Shown here: in pieces, positions 7,960-15,145 of the stretch
Layout of the letters: each line of letters starts with the position of its first letter
How positions within the stretch are numbered: position 1 is the first letter of the stretch
Origin: an uncultured Bacteroidia bacterium
GTDB taxonomy: Bacteria > Bacteroidota > Bacteroidia > Bacteroidales > F082
Assembly: GCA_902771635.1 (NCBI GenBank)
Contig: CACXXW010000019.1
Location: forward strand, 1-46,429
Length of the DNA stretch: 46,429 nucleotides
Reading direction: 5' to 3'
The notes under the pieces: model-generated
What the model was told of the DNA's origin: nothing
Database searches by the model: none
The model's input: only the letters and a program-made list of their open reading frames with translations
Program-made: the position numbers and the translations under genes

Positions 7960-10050
7960 ATGAAAACAATCATTAAACCACTATTCATCTTGGCCTTAAT
8001 GGCTTTGTCCGTGTTTTCATACGCGCAGGAGCCAGAGCAAAGCCAAGAATCAACCACCTATGTGGAGAACGAATTCATCATCTGGCTAGAGCAAGATGTG
8101 GATGCCGCAGACTTTGCCGCCAAGTCCAATACTGGAATCATGCCGAAAAGACAACTGTCCAAAAGGCTGAATATCTGGCTTTTCGAAATCAACGACAACA
8201 AAGAGCTTAGAGAAGACAAAATACGCCGCTTAAACGCCAATGCTGATGTCCGTGTCATCCAAAACAACCATACCAATATCACGTTACGCGAAGCGATTCC
8301 AGACGATCCTTTCTTTGGCCAACAATGGGCTCCTGCCATTATGAACCTGCCGCAAGCTTGGGAGGAATTTACCACAGGCGGTGTCACGGCGACTGGCGAC
8401 ACCATCGTGGTTGCAGTCATCGACGGAGGTGCTGATTGGACCCATGAAGACCTGAATTGCTGGGAAAACGCTCATGAAATCCCCAACAATGGCATCGATG
8501 ACGATGGTAACGGCTATATCGATGACTTTCACGGTTGGAATGCATACAACCACAACGGCTATGTCGGCAGCAACAACCATGGCACTCATGTTTCGGGCAT
8601 CATCGGTGCTGTCGGAAACAATGGAAAAGGCGTTTGCGGCGTGAATTGGAATGTAAAAATCATGCCCATCTGTGGCAGTTCGAGTAACGAGTCTGTCGTC
8701 GTAGAAGCCTATTCCTATGTTTTGGAGATGCGTGCGCGATACAATGAAACTGATGGAGAAGAAGGAGCTTTCATCGTGGCTACTAATTCTTCTTTCGGGG
8801 TCGATTACGGGAATCCAGACGATTATCCCATCTGGTGTTCGATGTATGATGAGATGGGCAATGTCGGCATATTGAGTTGCGCTGCCGGTCCCAACATGAA
8901 TGTGAATGTTGATGTGGTAGGTGATGTCCCATCCGCCTGTCCTGGAAATTATCTCATAGGCATCACCAACACCACTTCTTCCGACGAAAAATATGGAAAC
9001 GCTGGATATGGTGTCAACAACATCGACCTTGGTGCACCCGGCACATCTATCTATTCTACACTTCCTAACAACAATTACAGCAATATGACTGGAACCTCAA
9101 TGGCCACTCCACAAGTCTCTGGAACTATTGCGCTGATGTATGCTGCCTTGCCCGAGGAGATGATGATAGCATGCAAAAATGACCCAGCAAATTTCTGTCT
9201 TTCAGTGAGGCATCACCTTCTTAACGGTGCCGACCACTTGCCTTCGCTCGATGGTTTGGTTGCCGCAGGAAGGCGATTGAATGCCTACGGTGCAATCGAA
9301 AGTGTTTTATATGACAGCATTATACCCTCTTTAACAGGCGAAGTCAATATTTCTGGAGAACCTTTCTTCGGAGAAACCTTGACCGCCGAAACAAATTTAG
9401 GTTCTACGCCATCCATTCCTGATTTAGGAGAGTTGCATTACCAATGGCGAAGAGACACAACAGCTATCGAAGGAGCTGTCTATTCAACCTACACTTTGAC
9501 CGAAGATGACATTTTCGAGAAAGTCTGTGTACAAGTCACGGCCGAAAACTGCACAGGAGCGATAACTTCACCTCTTTTTGGCCCTATCAAAAAAGCGGAA
9601 CAGCCCATGCCCGAAGCTCCACAAATGGAGAGCAACACCGACACAAGCATAACTCTTGTTGCTATAGAAGATGGTGAATATAACATCAATGGCAGTGAGT
9701 GGCAACCTTCTCCAGTATTTGAAGGCTTAATGCCAAGCACTTCCTATATTTTCACTCAACGCAAGAAGGAAACAAGATCGCATTATGCTTCGCCAGTGAG
9801 TCCTGAAGCGGTATATTGCACGATGCCCTATGATCATCTTTGCGAGAACCATAGAAGCACCTTCAAAGTCTATCCTAATCCTGCCAAGGGATATATTATC
9901 ATCGAAGGCACAGGCAAAATCTTCGTCACAAATGCCCTCGGCCAAACCATCCTGACCAAGGAAATCAAAGGCAAGGAAAAGTTGGAATTGCCGCATGGAA
10001 TATATTTCGTGACCATGGGCGGCGAAACGCGGAAAATTGTGGTAGAATAA
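7960..10050 (+). CDS. Secreted subtilisin-family (S8) serine protease with T9SS sorting domain
   Basis: A 696-residue extracellular endopeptidase. A signal peptide (MKTIIKPLFILALMALSVF, cut near YAQ) and an inhibitor-like propeptide (~30-110) precede the S8 domain. The catalytic triad is visible: D155 in VAVIDGG, H207 in NHGTHVSG and S380 in GTSMATP; the oxyanion asparagine is probably N312 (AAGPN). Residues ~455-620 form Ig/FN3-like modules. The last ~70 residues (FKVYPNPAKG ... GIYFVTMGG) are a T9SS type A sorting domain, so the protein should cross the outer membrane through T9SS and be processed or anchored there. It is followed by an inverted repeat and the convergent dtd gene. Confidence 0.9.
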   Translation: MKTIIKPLFILALMALSVFSYAQEPEQSQESTTYVENEFIIWLEQDVDAADFAAKSNTGIMPKRQLSKRLNIWLFEINDNKELREDKIRRLNANADVRVIQNNHTNITLREAIPDDPFFGQQWAPAIMNLPQAWEEFTTGGVTATGDTIVVAVIDGGADWTHEDLNCWENAHEIPNNGIDDDGNGYIDDFHGWNAYNHNGYVGSNNHGTHVSGIIGAVGNNGKGVCGVNWNVKIMPICGSSSNESVVVEAYSYVLEMRARYNETDGEEGAFIVATNSSFGVDYGNPDDYPIWCSMYDEMGNVGILSCAAGPNMNVNVDVVGDVPSACPGNYLIGITNTTSSDEKYGNAGYGVNNIDLGAPGTSIYSTLPNNNYSNMTGTSMATPQVSGTIALMYAALPEEMMIACKNDPANFCLSVRHHLLNGADHLPSLDGLVAAGRRLNAYGAIESVLYDSIIPSLTGEVNISGEPFFGETLTAETNLGSTPSIPDLGELHYQWRRDTTAIEGAVYSTYTLTEDDIFEKVCVQVTAENCTGAITSPLFGPIKKAEQPMPEAPQMESNTDTSITLVAIEDGEYNINGSEWQPSPVFEGLMPSTSYIFTQRKKETRSHYASPVSPEAVYCTMPYDHLCENHRSTFKVYPNPAKGYIIIEGTGKIFVTNALGQTILTKEIKGKEKLELPHGIYFVTMGGETRKIVVE

Positions 10051-10056
10051 TATTCG

Positions 10057-10143
10057 CACGCAGAATCCGCTGAATTGTGTGAAGCGCGAAGCGACAACAA
10101 GAATACGTCCGACAGGTTCTGTGAATTCTGCGTTTTCTGCGTG
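10057..10143. repeat. Long imperfect inverted repeat between convergent genes
   Basis: Left arm 10057-10079 (starting CACGCAGAATCCGC) pairs with right arm 10119-10143 (ending TTTTCTGCGTG); about 17 of 20 aligned positions are complementary, separated by about 39 nt. It lies between the subtilisin stop and the dtd stop. It may act as a transcription barrier for both, although no clear U-tract follows on either strand. It could also belong to a dispersed repeat family. Confidence 0.55.
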
Positions 10144-10150
10144 AAAAAAA

Positions 10151-10603
10151 TCACTCTTTCCGCTTCGAGTCCATCAAAATGGTCACCGGTCCATCGTTAA
10201 GCAGCTCTACGGCCATCATGGCACCAAATTCACCGCTTTGTACTTCGCGACCTGAGATTTCAGCGAGGCGTTTCAGGAACTGTTCATAAAGAGGAATAGC
10301 CACTTCGGGGCGTGCAGCCCGAATGAAACTCGGGCGGTTGCCTTTTTTGGTCAAGGCATGGAGTGTGAACTGGCTCACTACTAGGAATGCGCCTTCTACC
10401 TGGTTGATGTCCAAGTTCATAGCATCGTTTTCATCGCTGAAAATGCGGAGTTTCGTAAGCTTTTGGCAAAGCCAATCCACATCCTCTTCGTTGTCGGCCT
10501 CCTCAATGCCAAGCAAAATCAACATTCCCAAACCGATTTCCGATTTCATTTTGCCGTCAATCGTGACGGATGCGTGGGTTACTCGTTGTGCTACAATTCT
10601 CAT
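10151..10603 (-). CDS. dtd: D-aminoacyl-tRNA deacylase
   Basis: A 150-residue cytosolic enzyme that hydrolyses D-amino acids (and glycine mischarged on tRNA-Ala) from tRNA. It carries the N-terminal MRIVAQRVTHASV, the SQFTL catalytic motif (residues ~77-81) and the Gly-cisPro motif in NDGPVTI near the C-terminus. Length is standard. It follows holA on the same strand with a 34-nt gap that contains part of a dispersed palindromic repeat. Confidence 0.93.
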   Translation of the reverse strand: MRIVAQRVTHASVTIDGKMKSEIGLGMLILLGIEEADNEEDVDWLCQKLTKLRIFSDENDAMNLDINQVEGAFLVVSQFTLHALTKKGNRPSFIRAARPEVAIPLYEQFLKRLAEISGREVQSGEFGAMMAVELLNDGPVTILMDSKRKE

Positions 10604-10608
10604 AAGTC

Positions 10609-10634
10609 AAGGTCCCTGAGCCCGTCGAAGGGCC
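10609..10634. repeat. Palindromic interspersed repeat, copy 2 (half element)
   Basis: AAGGTCCCTGAGCCCGTCGAAGGGCC is split here as CCCTGAGCCCG and TCGAAGGGCC. It matches the right arm of the copies at 29737-29780 and 33794-33862. The left arm is missing. It lies between holA and dtd. Confidence 0.65.
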
Positions 10635-10637
10635 GAT

Positions 10638-11669
10638 TCAACAATGCATTAGTTTAAAAATCATCTCTCTATACAAATCCTTCTCGCTCACCTCGCCGCT
10701 CTCGTAGCCCTTCGACTTCATGTCGAACTCGCGAAGGATGGAGATACAGCGGATGCAGGCGCCAGGTGGATAATTGCGGGCAGCTAGCTGGTAATCCTTG
10801 ACAAAATAAGGATTGACGCCCAACATACTTGCCAAAGCGCCCTGCGACTTGTCGGCGGCAAAATGCAATTTTAGGATTTTGTCGGCGGCAAAATGCAATT
10901 TTAGGATTTTGGTGAAATAGCCGTAAAGCGTTATCGCCGTGACCAACAGCGGATTGTCCTTGCCGTTGTCACCGAAATAGTTCACGATGCGGTTGGCTTT
11001 CAGCACATCGCGGCTACCGATAGCGTTCTGCAATTCAAAGACATTGTAATCCTTCGAAATGCCGATGTTGCGCTCTACATCTGCGTCATCGATACTCTTG
11101 TTTTTGGGCAAGGCAATGGTGAGTTTCTTCAGTTCGTTGGCGATTTTGTGGAGGTCGGTGCCAAGGAAGTCGGCCAACATTTGCGTCGCCTTAGGCGTAA
11201 TGGAATAGCCTTCCGACTTCAGATAGTTCTGAATCCAGCCAGGGATATTGCTGTCGTACAGCTTCTTCGACTCAAACCAAATACCCTTCTTGTCAATCTT
11301 CTTGGCCAAGGTCTTGCGTTTGTCGAACTTCTTGTACTTGTATGCAAAAACAAGAAGCGTAGTCTCCGGAATGGTGTCAAGATAGGCTTCAAATTTCTCC
11401 AAGTCTTTCACATCCTGTGCTTCCTTGATGATGACCACCATGCGCTCACCCATCATCGGGAAGCTGCGGGCATGGTTGGCGATGGTCTCCACATCCACAT
11501 CACGGCCATAGAGCACGATTTGGTTAAAGGCGCGGTCAGCCTCATCCAAGGCCTCGTTCTCGATGGTGTCCGAAATCATGTCGATGAAATACGGTTCCTC
11601 ACCCGTCAAGAAATAGATGGGAGCAAAGTTTTTCTTGTGAATGTCGGAAAGAATTTGATCGTAAGTCAT
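10638..11669 (-). CDS. holA: DNA polymerase III subunit delta
   Basis: A 343-residue clamp-loader subunit that opens the sliding clamp during replication. It begins with the family pattern (APIYFLTGEEPYFID), has the central hydrophobic strand MVVIIKEAQDV, and a delta-type helical region (LADFLGTDLHKIANELKKL). Its start codon shares one base with the stop of the AMP nucleosidase gene. Residues ~254-273 contain an exact 10-residue duplication encoded by a perfect 30-bp tandem repeat (10851-10910). The frame stays open, so the gene should still be expressed. The change falls in a helical segment of the C-terminal collar domain. Confidence 0.9.
   Translation of the reverse strand: MTYDQILSDIHKKNFAPIYFLTGEEPYFIDMISDTIENEALDEADRAFNQIVLYGRDVDVETIANHARSFPMMGERMVVIIKEAQDVKDLEKFEAYLDTIPETTLLVFAYKYKKFDKRKTLAKKIDKKGIWFESKKLYDSNIPGWIQNYLKSEGYSITPKATQMLADFLGTDLHKIANELKKLTIALPKNKSIDDADVERNIGISKDYNVFELQNAIGSRDVLKANRIVNYFGDNGKDNPLLVTAITLYGYFTKILKLHFAADKILKLHFAADKSQGALASMLGVNPYFVKDYQLAARNYPPGACIRCISILREFDMKSKGYESGEVSEKDLYREMIFKLMHC
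10851..10910. repeat. Perfect 2 x 30-bp tandem duplication inside holA
   Basis: Units 10851-10880 and 10881-10910 are identical over all 30 bases (each begins GTCGGCGGCAAAATGC). The insertion keeps the reading frame and duplicates ten residues (period ADKILKLHFA). Confidence 0.97.
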
Positions 11670-12439
11670 CAGAACTTCAAGTGCTTGACGGTGATACCGT
11701 TATTGATGAGCTGTCGAAGCGAGTCGATGCCGATACGAAGGTGCTCACCGACATAGTTTTTGCTAACCACCTTGTCGCTTTCCTCGGTCTTGACACCCTC
11801 TGGCACCATGGGGTTGTCGGACACCAGCAGTAACGCGCCTGTCGGGATTTCGTTGTGGAAACCGACTGTGAAAATAGTGGCGGTTTCCATATCAACAGCC
11901 ATGCAGCGAATCTTGCGGAGATAGTCCTTGAACTCGTCATCGTGTTCCCAAACGCGGCGGTTGGTGGTATAGACTGTTCCCGTCCAATAGTCACGGCCAT
12001 AGTCGCGAATGGTGGTGGAGATGGCTTTTTCGAGGCTGAATGCCGGCAGTGCAGGCACCTCAGGCGGGAAATAGTCATTTGATGTACCTTCACCACGGAT
12101 GGCAGCAATGGGAAGAATCAGGTCGCCAACCTTGTTGATTTTCTTGATGCCTCCGCATTTGCCGAGAAACAACACCGCCTTGGGTTGAATGGCGCTCAGC
12201 AGGTCCATGATGGTAGCGGCATTGGCGCTGCCCATGCTGAAGTTGATGATGGTGATTTCTCCATCGGTGGCACAAGGCATGGAGCGGTCACGCCCAACGA
12301 CTTCAACGCCTTGCCATTCGGCAAAGCGATCCACATAATTCTGAAAATTGGTCAGCAGGATATACTTTCCAAACTTCTCCAGCGGCAGGCCCGTATAGCG
12401 CGGCAGCCAGTTTTCAACTATTTCTTGCTTAGTTTTCAT
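11669..12439 (-). CDS. amn: AMP nucleosidase
   Basis: A 256-residue enzyme of the nucleoside phosphorylase/Amn fold that cleaves AMP to adenine and ribose-5-phosphate. Family features include the glycine-rich segment VLFLGKCGGIKKINKVGD, the substrate-loop motif RGEGTSNDYFPPEVPALP, and AVDMETATIF, which carries the conserved M-E-x-A of the family, followed by the catalytic aspartate region LLLVSDNPM. This is the short Bacteroidetes form without the N-terminal extension of the E. coli enzyme. A minus -7 box (TATTTTTG, 12459-12466) lies 20 nt upstream. Its stop overlaps holA by one base, so the two form an operon. Confidence 0.9.
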   Translation of the reverse strand: MKTKQEIVENWLPRYTGLPLEKFGKYILLTNFQNYVDRFAEWQGVEVVGRDRSMPCATDGEITIINFSMGSANAATIMDLLSAIQPKAVLFLGKCGGIKKINKVGDLILPIAAIRGEGTSNDYFPPEVPALPAFSLEKAISTTIRDYGRDYWTGTVYTTNRRVWEHDDEFKDYLRKIRCMAVDMETATIFTVGFHNEIPTGALLLVSDNPMVPEGVKTEESDKVVSKNYVGEHLRIGIDSLRQLINNGITVKHLKF

Positions 12440-12458
12440 TTGCTTTCAATTATTTGTG

Positions 12459-12466
12459 CAAAAATA
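12459..12466 (-). promoter_or_regulatory. -7 box for amn-holA
   Basis: TATTTTTG on the minus strand. It is divergent from TATCTTTG at 12489-12496. Confidence 0.45.
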
Positions 12467-12488
12467 GGAAAACTATTTGAATTGTGTG

Positions 12489-12496
12489 TATCTTTG
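12489..12496 (+). promoter_or_regulatory. -7 box for the 25-residue-repeat protein gene
   Basis: TATCTTTG on the plus strand, 31 nt upstream of the ATG at 12527. Confidence 0.5.
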
Positions 12497-12526
12497 CGGC
12501 GAAATCGTAAGATGGAACGGAGCTAA

Positions 12527-12928
12527 ATGACCCACTATCCCGTAAAAATACTAATGGCCTTCGGCTGCACTTTTGAGCCTGAGGGCGACGAATTCTTCGA
12601 ATGGCTGATGCGGAACGGCTATCCCGAACTTGGTGCCTTGAGTCACACCATTCAAGGTGACACCAAGGCCAAAGATTGGCTCATGGAACACGGTTTCCCC
12701 CAGTTGGCCGCTATCGACAGCGCCATCGACAAGGAGGAAAAAGCCGAAGAATGGCTCATCAAAAACCATTTTGAGGTCAATCTCGCCTTTGCAAAAGCCA
12801 TCAATCGAGATGATGAAGCCACCGATTGGTTGGAGAAAAATGAGCTCCAGATTTTCATTGTGCTTGCCGATAGGATTCGTAAATATCTGGATGACAAATA
12901 TTTAAACTTCCATAAAATCCATTTTTAA
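12527..12928 (+). CDS. Small protein of four 25-residue helical repeats, function unknown
   Basis: A 133-residue protein with no signal peptide or TM segment. Residues 26-125 are four tandem units of exactly 25 residues, each opening with Trp-Leu (W26, W51, W76, W101): WLMRNGYPEL, WLMEHGFPQL, WLIKNHFEVN and WLEKNELQIF. Each unit carries a hydrophobic helix followed by an acidic/lysine-rich stretch ending in A-x-D or A-x-E just before the next Trp. The pattern suggests a small alpha-solenoid, perhaps a protein-binding adaptor. It has its own promoter, divergent from amn. I do not recognise the family. Confidence 0.8.
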   Translation: MTHYPVKILMAFGCTFEPEGDEFFEWLMRNGYPELGALSHTIQGDTKAKDWLMEHGFPQLAAIDSAIDKEEKAEEWLIKNHFEVNLAFAKAINRDDEATDWLEKNELQIFIVLADRIRKYLDDKYLNFHKIHF

Positions 12929-12969
12929 TTTCAAGCGAAATTTTTTGTCCTACATAACGGAAAAAATTC

Positions 12970-12977
12970 TAACTTTG
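12970..12977 (+). promoter_or_regulatory. Promoter of the 13020 membrane protein/DUF3822/rsmD operon
   Basis: TAACTTTG forms the -7 box, with TTTG at 12944-12947 as a -33 element (22-nt spacing). The start codon is at 13020. Confidence 0.55.
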
Positions 12978-13019
12978 CAGCCAATCAGAAAAAGAAAATA
13001 ATTAGAAAATCATACTACA

Positions 13020-13664
13020 ATGAAAAAAGGATTATCCATCGTCATCAACATCATTCTGTTTGCCATCATTGTGTTGTTAGCATGGCAAGTTGTCAAGAGC
13101 ATTCAAGCTCCCATCAAGTTCAATACTGAGCAGAAAGCCCGTGAAGCCAAAGTTATCGAGCGTCTTCTCGACATCCGTAATGCCGAGGTGCTTTACAAAA
13201 ACGCCACCAACAAGTACACGGATAATTTTGACACGTTGATTAACTTCTGCCAAACCGCAGAGATTCCTGTGGTGCAAATGATTTCAAAGCAAAACATGGA
13301 GGACTCCACTTATTATACAGTTTACGACACTATCGGATTTGTAAAAGTGATGGACTCCCTCAAAACTGGTCGCGCCAATTTCAATATCAACGACATAAAG
13401 GTGGTGCCTTTCAGCCAACCTCAAACCAATTTCGAACTGGAGGCTGGCACCAAGGAAACCAGCGGTATCAAAGTCCCGCTTTTCGAAGCCCGCACTCCAT
13501 ACGAGGTTTATTTGGGCCAACCAGGTGCTGCATTTAACGAGAAGGAATGGAAACAGCGCGTCGACAACCTTAAGGCTGAAAAGGAAAGCATCAACCGTTA
13601 TGCTGGCCTGAAGGTCGGTTCTATGGAAGAAGCTTCCACCGAAGGTAACTGGGAGAAACTCTAA
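13020..13664 (+). CDS. Single-pass membrane protein of unknown function
   Basis: A 214-residue protein with one N-terminal TM helix (residues ~5-25, LSIVINIILFAIIVLLAWQ) and a large, probably periplasmic domain. The start of that domain (FNTEQKAREAKVIERLLDIRNAE) is a helix, and together with the TM helix it is reminiscent of pilin-like N-termini, without a recognisable prepilin cleavage site. The rest has mixed alpha/beta character, with no cysteine pair and no catalytic motif seen. It is first in a three-gene operon with DUF3822 (13-nt gap) and rsmD. Its role is unknown; the neighbours are conserved in Bacteroidetes. Confidence 0.75.
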   Translation: MKKGLSIVINIILFAIIVLLAWQVVKSIQAPIKFNTEQKAREAKVIERLLDIRNAEVLYKNATNKYTDNFDTLINFCQTAEIPVVQMISKQNMEDSTYYTVYDTIGFVKVMDSLKTGRANFNINDIKVVPFSQPQTNFELEAGTKETSGIKVPLFEARTPYEVYLGQPGAAFNEKEWKQRVDNLKAEKESINRYAGLKVGSMEEASTEGNWEKL

Positions 13665-13677
13665 ACGTCTAGGATGA

Positions 13678-14529
13678 ATGACGGCATCGTTAAATCCTTA
13701 CATCTCCCAATTTGGTGAGGAGTTTGATGCCGAGAAGTCATCGCAATACAAAATGACCATCCAATGTGCATTGGGTGGTCTTTCTTTTGCCCTTCTCGAC
13801 ACCGCCACACAAAGGCTTATCGCCTTGGAATGCTATCAGTCCGAACTGCTTGCCGACAGCGATGACCTGTTCCGCACCTTGGAACGCGCCTTAGAATCGA
13901 AAGGGCTGAACAACAAGGCCTTCCAATCGGTGATTTATATCATCGACAACCGTTACTGCACCCTTGTCCCCGAATCTCTGTTCAATAAAGACAACCAAGC
14001 CTCATATCTTGACTTCGGTTTTCAAATCCCAGAGGGATACTCTATTGTTTCGGAACGCCTGGAGTCGACACAATGCCACAACGTCTTCGCCTATTTGAAA
14101 GCCTTGCAAGACAAGGTGTTGTCCAAATGGGGAAACGCCAGTATCATTCATTCGAGCAGTGTTTTCATCAACAGCATGATGCAAAATGCAGAAAACAACG
14201 GCATCTACGTTAATGTCCGCAACCGCGACTTTGACATGCTCATCAAAAAGGATGGCAAGCTATTGTTTTTCAACAATTTCAGGTTCAACACAAAAGAAGA
14301 CTTCGCCTATTTCCTGCTGTTTGCCATGGAACAAAACGGTGTTTCTGGGCAAGAGATGCCGGTCTCTTTCTCGGGGCTCATCCGTCCAGCCTCAGATATC
14401 ATCGACCTTTGCGGACGCTATGTGAAAGACCTCCGCTTTATGGAAGACACACATATATTTCAATTGAGCAAGCCTTTGGACAAAGTGCCATTCCAATATT
14501 ATTTCATTCTTTATCAATCATTAAGATGA
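13678..14529 (+). CDS. DUF3822 family protein
   Basis: A 283-residue soluble protein matching the Bacteroidetes-specific DUF3822 family, which has an actin/ASKHA-like fold suggestion (ALGGLSFALLDTATQRLIALE, a central IHSSSVFINSMMQ, and a later VNVRNRDFDMLIKKDGKLLF strand pair). In many Bacteroidetes it directly precedes rsmD, as here, where its TGA overlaps the rsmD ATG (ATGA, 14526-14529). No enzymatic motif is seen and the function is unknown. The start at 13678 follows the previous stop by 13 nt; an ATG at 13674 is out of frame. Confidence 0.8.
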   Translation: MTASLNPYISQFGEEFDAEKSSQYKMTIQCALGGLSFALLDTATQRLIALECYQSELLADSDDLFRTLERALESKGLNNKAFQSVIYIIDNRYCTLVPESLFNKDNQASYLDFGFQIPEGYSIVSERLESTQCHNVFAYLKALQDKVLSKWGNASIIHSSSVFINSMMQNAENNGIYVNVRNRDFDMLIKKDGKLLFFNNFRFNTKEDFAYFLLFAMEQNGVSGQEMPVSFSGLIRPASDIIDLCGRYVKDLRFMEDTHIFQLSKPLDKVPFQYYFILYQSLR

Positions 14530-15083
14530 GAATCATAAGAGGAAGATACCAACGGCGGCAAATTACCGCTCCAACCAACCTGCCCGTGCGCCCCACCACC
14601 GATATGGCTAAGGAAAGCTTGTTCAACATCATCGAAAACCACTTCGATTTTGAGGAAACCGAGGCTATGGATTTGTTTGCCGGCACGGGCAACATCTCCT
14701 ACGAACTGGTTTCAAGAGGCTGTCCTAAAGTTGTTTCCGTTGACCAAGACTTTGGCTGCGTGAAGTTTATCCGCGAGACCGCCAACAAACTCAATATGAA
14801 GGAATTGCTCGTGGTTCGTTCGGATGTGTTCCGTTTCCTCGACAAGCACAAGATGCAATACGACCTCATCTTTGCCGACCCGCCTTACGACTGTGAACAT
14901 TACGATACTTTGGTGCAACTCATCTTCGACAACAACTTATTGCGCGAAGGCGGCATGTTCGTTTTAGAGCATGATAAATACCAAAATTTTGAGGAGCATC
15001 CTCATTTCATGGAACAGCGGCATTACGGCAAGGTGAACTTCAGCTTCTTCGCCCAAACTATAGAAGAAGATGATGACCAATAA
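14526..15083 (+). CDS. rsmD: 16S rRNA (guanine(966)-N2)-methyltransferase
   Basis: A 185-residue SAM-dependent enzyme that methylates G966 of 16S rRNA in the 30S subunit. Visible features are the RsmD N-terminus (MRIIRGRYQRRQI, then RPTTDMAKESLFNII), the SAM-binding motif DLFAGTGNISYE (49-60), an acidic SAM-ribose residue in VVSVDQD, and the catalytic DPPY motif at 118-121. The start is the ATG at 14526 inside the DUF3822 stop; upstream in-frame codons belong to DUF3822 read in another frame. A strong hairpin follows the stop. Confidence 0.92.
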   Translation: MRIIRGRYQRRQITAPTNLPVRPTTDMAKESLFNIIENHFDFEETEAMDLFAGTGNISYELVSRGCPKVVSVDQDFGCVKFIRETANKLNMKELLVVRSDVFRFLDKHKMQYDLIFADPPYDCEHYDTLVQLIFDNNLLREGGMFVLEHDKYQNFEEHPHFMEQRHYGKVNFSFFAQTIEEDDDQ

Positions 15084-15085
15084 TT

Positions 15086-15130
15086 ATGACTATGACCGCT
15101 TCCACTAAACGTAAAAGCGGTCATAGTCAT
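15086..15130. terminator. Bidirectional hairpin between convergent genes
   Basis: A perfect 16-bp stem (ATGACTATGACCGCTT at 15086-15101 with its complement at 15115-15130) encloses a 13-nt loop. It separates rsmD from the convergent acyltransferase gene. A third partial copy of the arm (GGTCATAGTCA, 15138-15148) runs into the stop region of the minus-strand gene. No U-tract is visible. Confidence 0.65.
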
Positions 15131-15145
15131 TGTCTTAGGTCATAG

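Noticed and set aside
10851-10910. holA as a frameshifted pseudogene because of the duplication
   Set aside because: The repeat is exactly 30 bp and the frame continues to a normal C-terminus.
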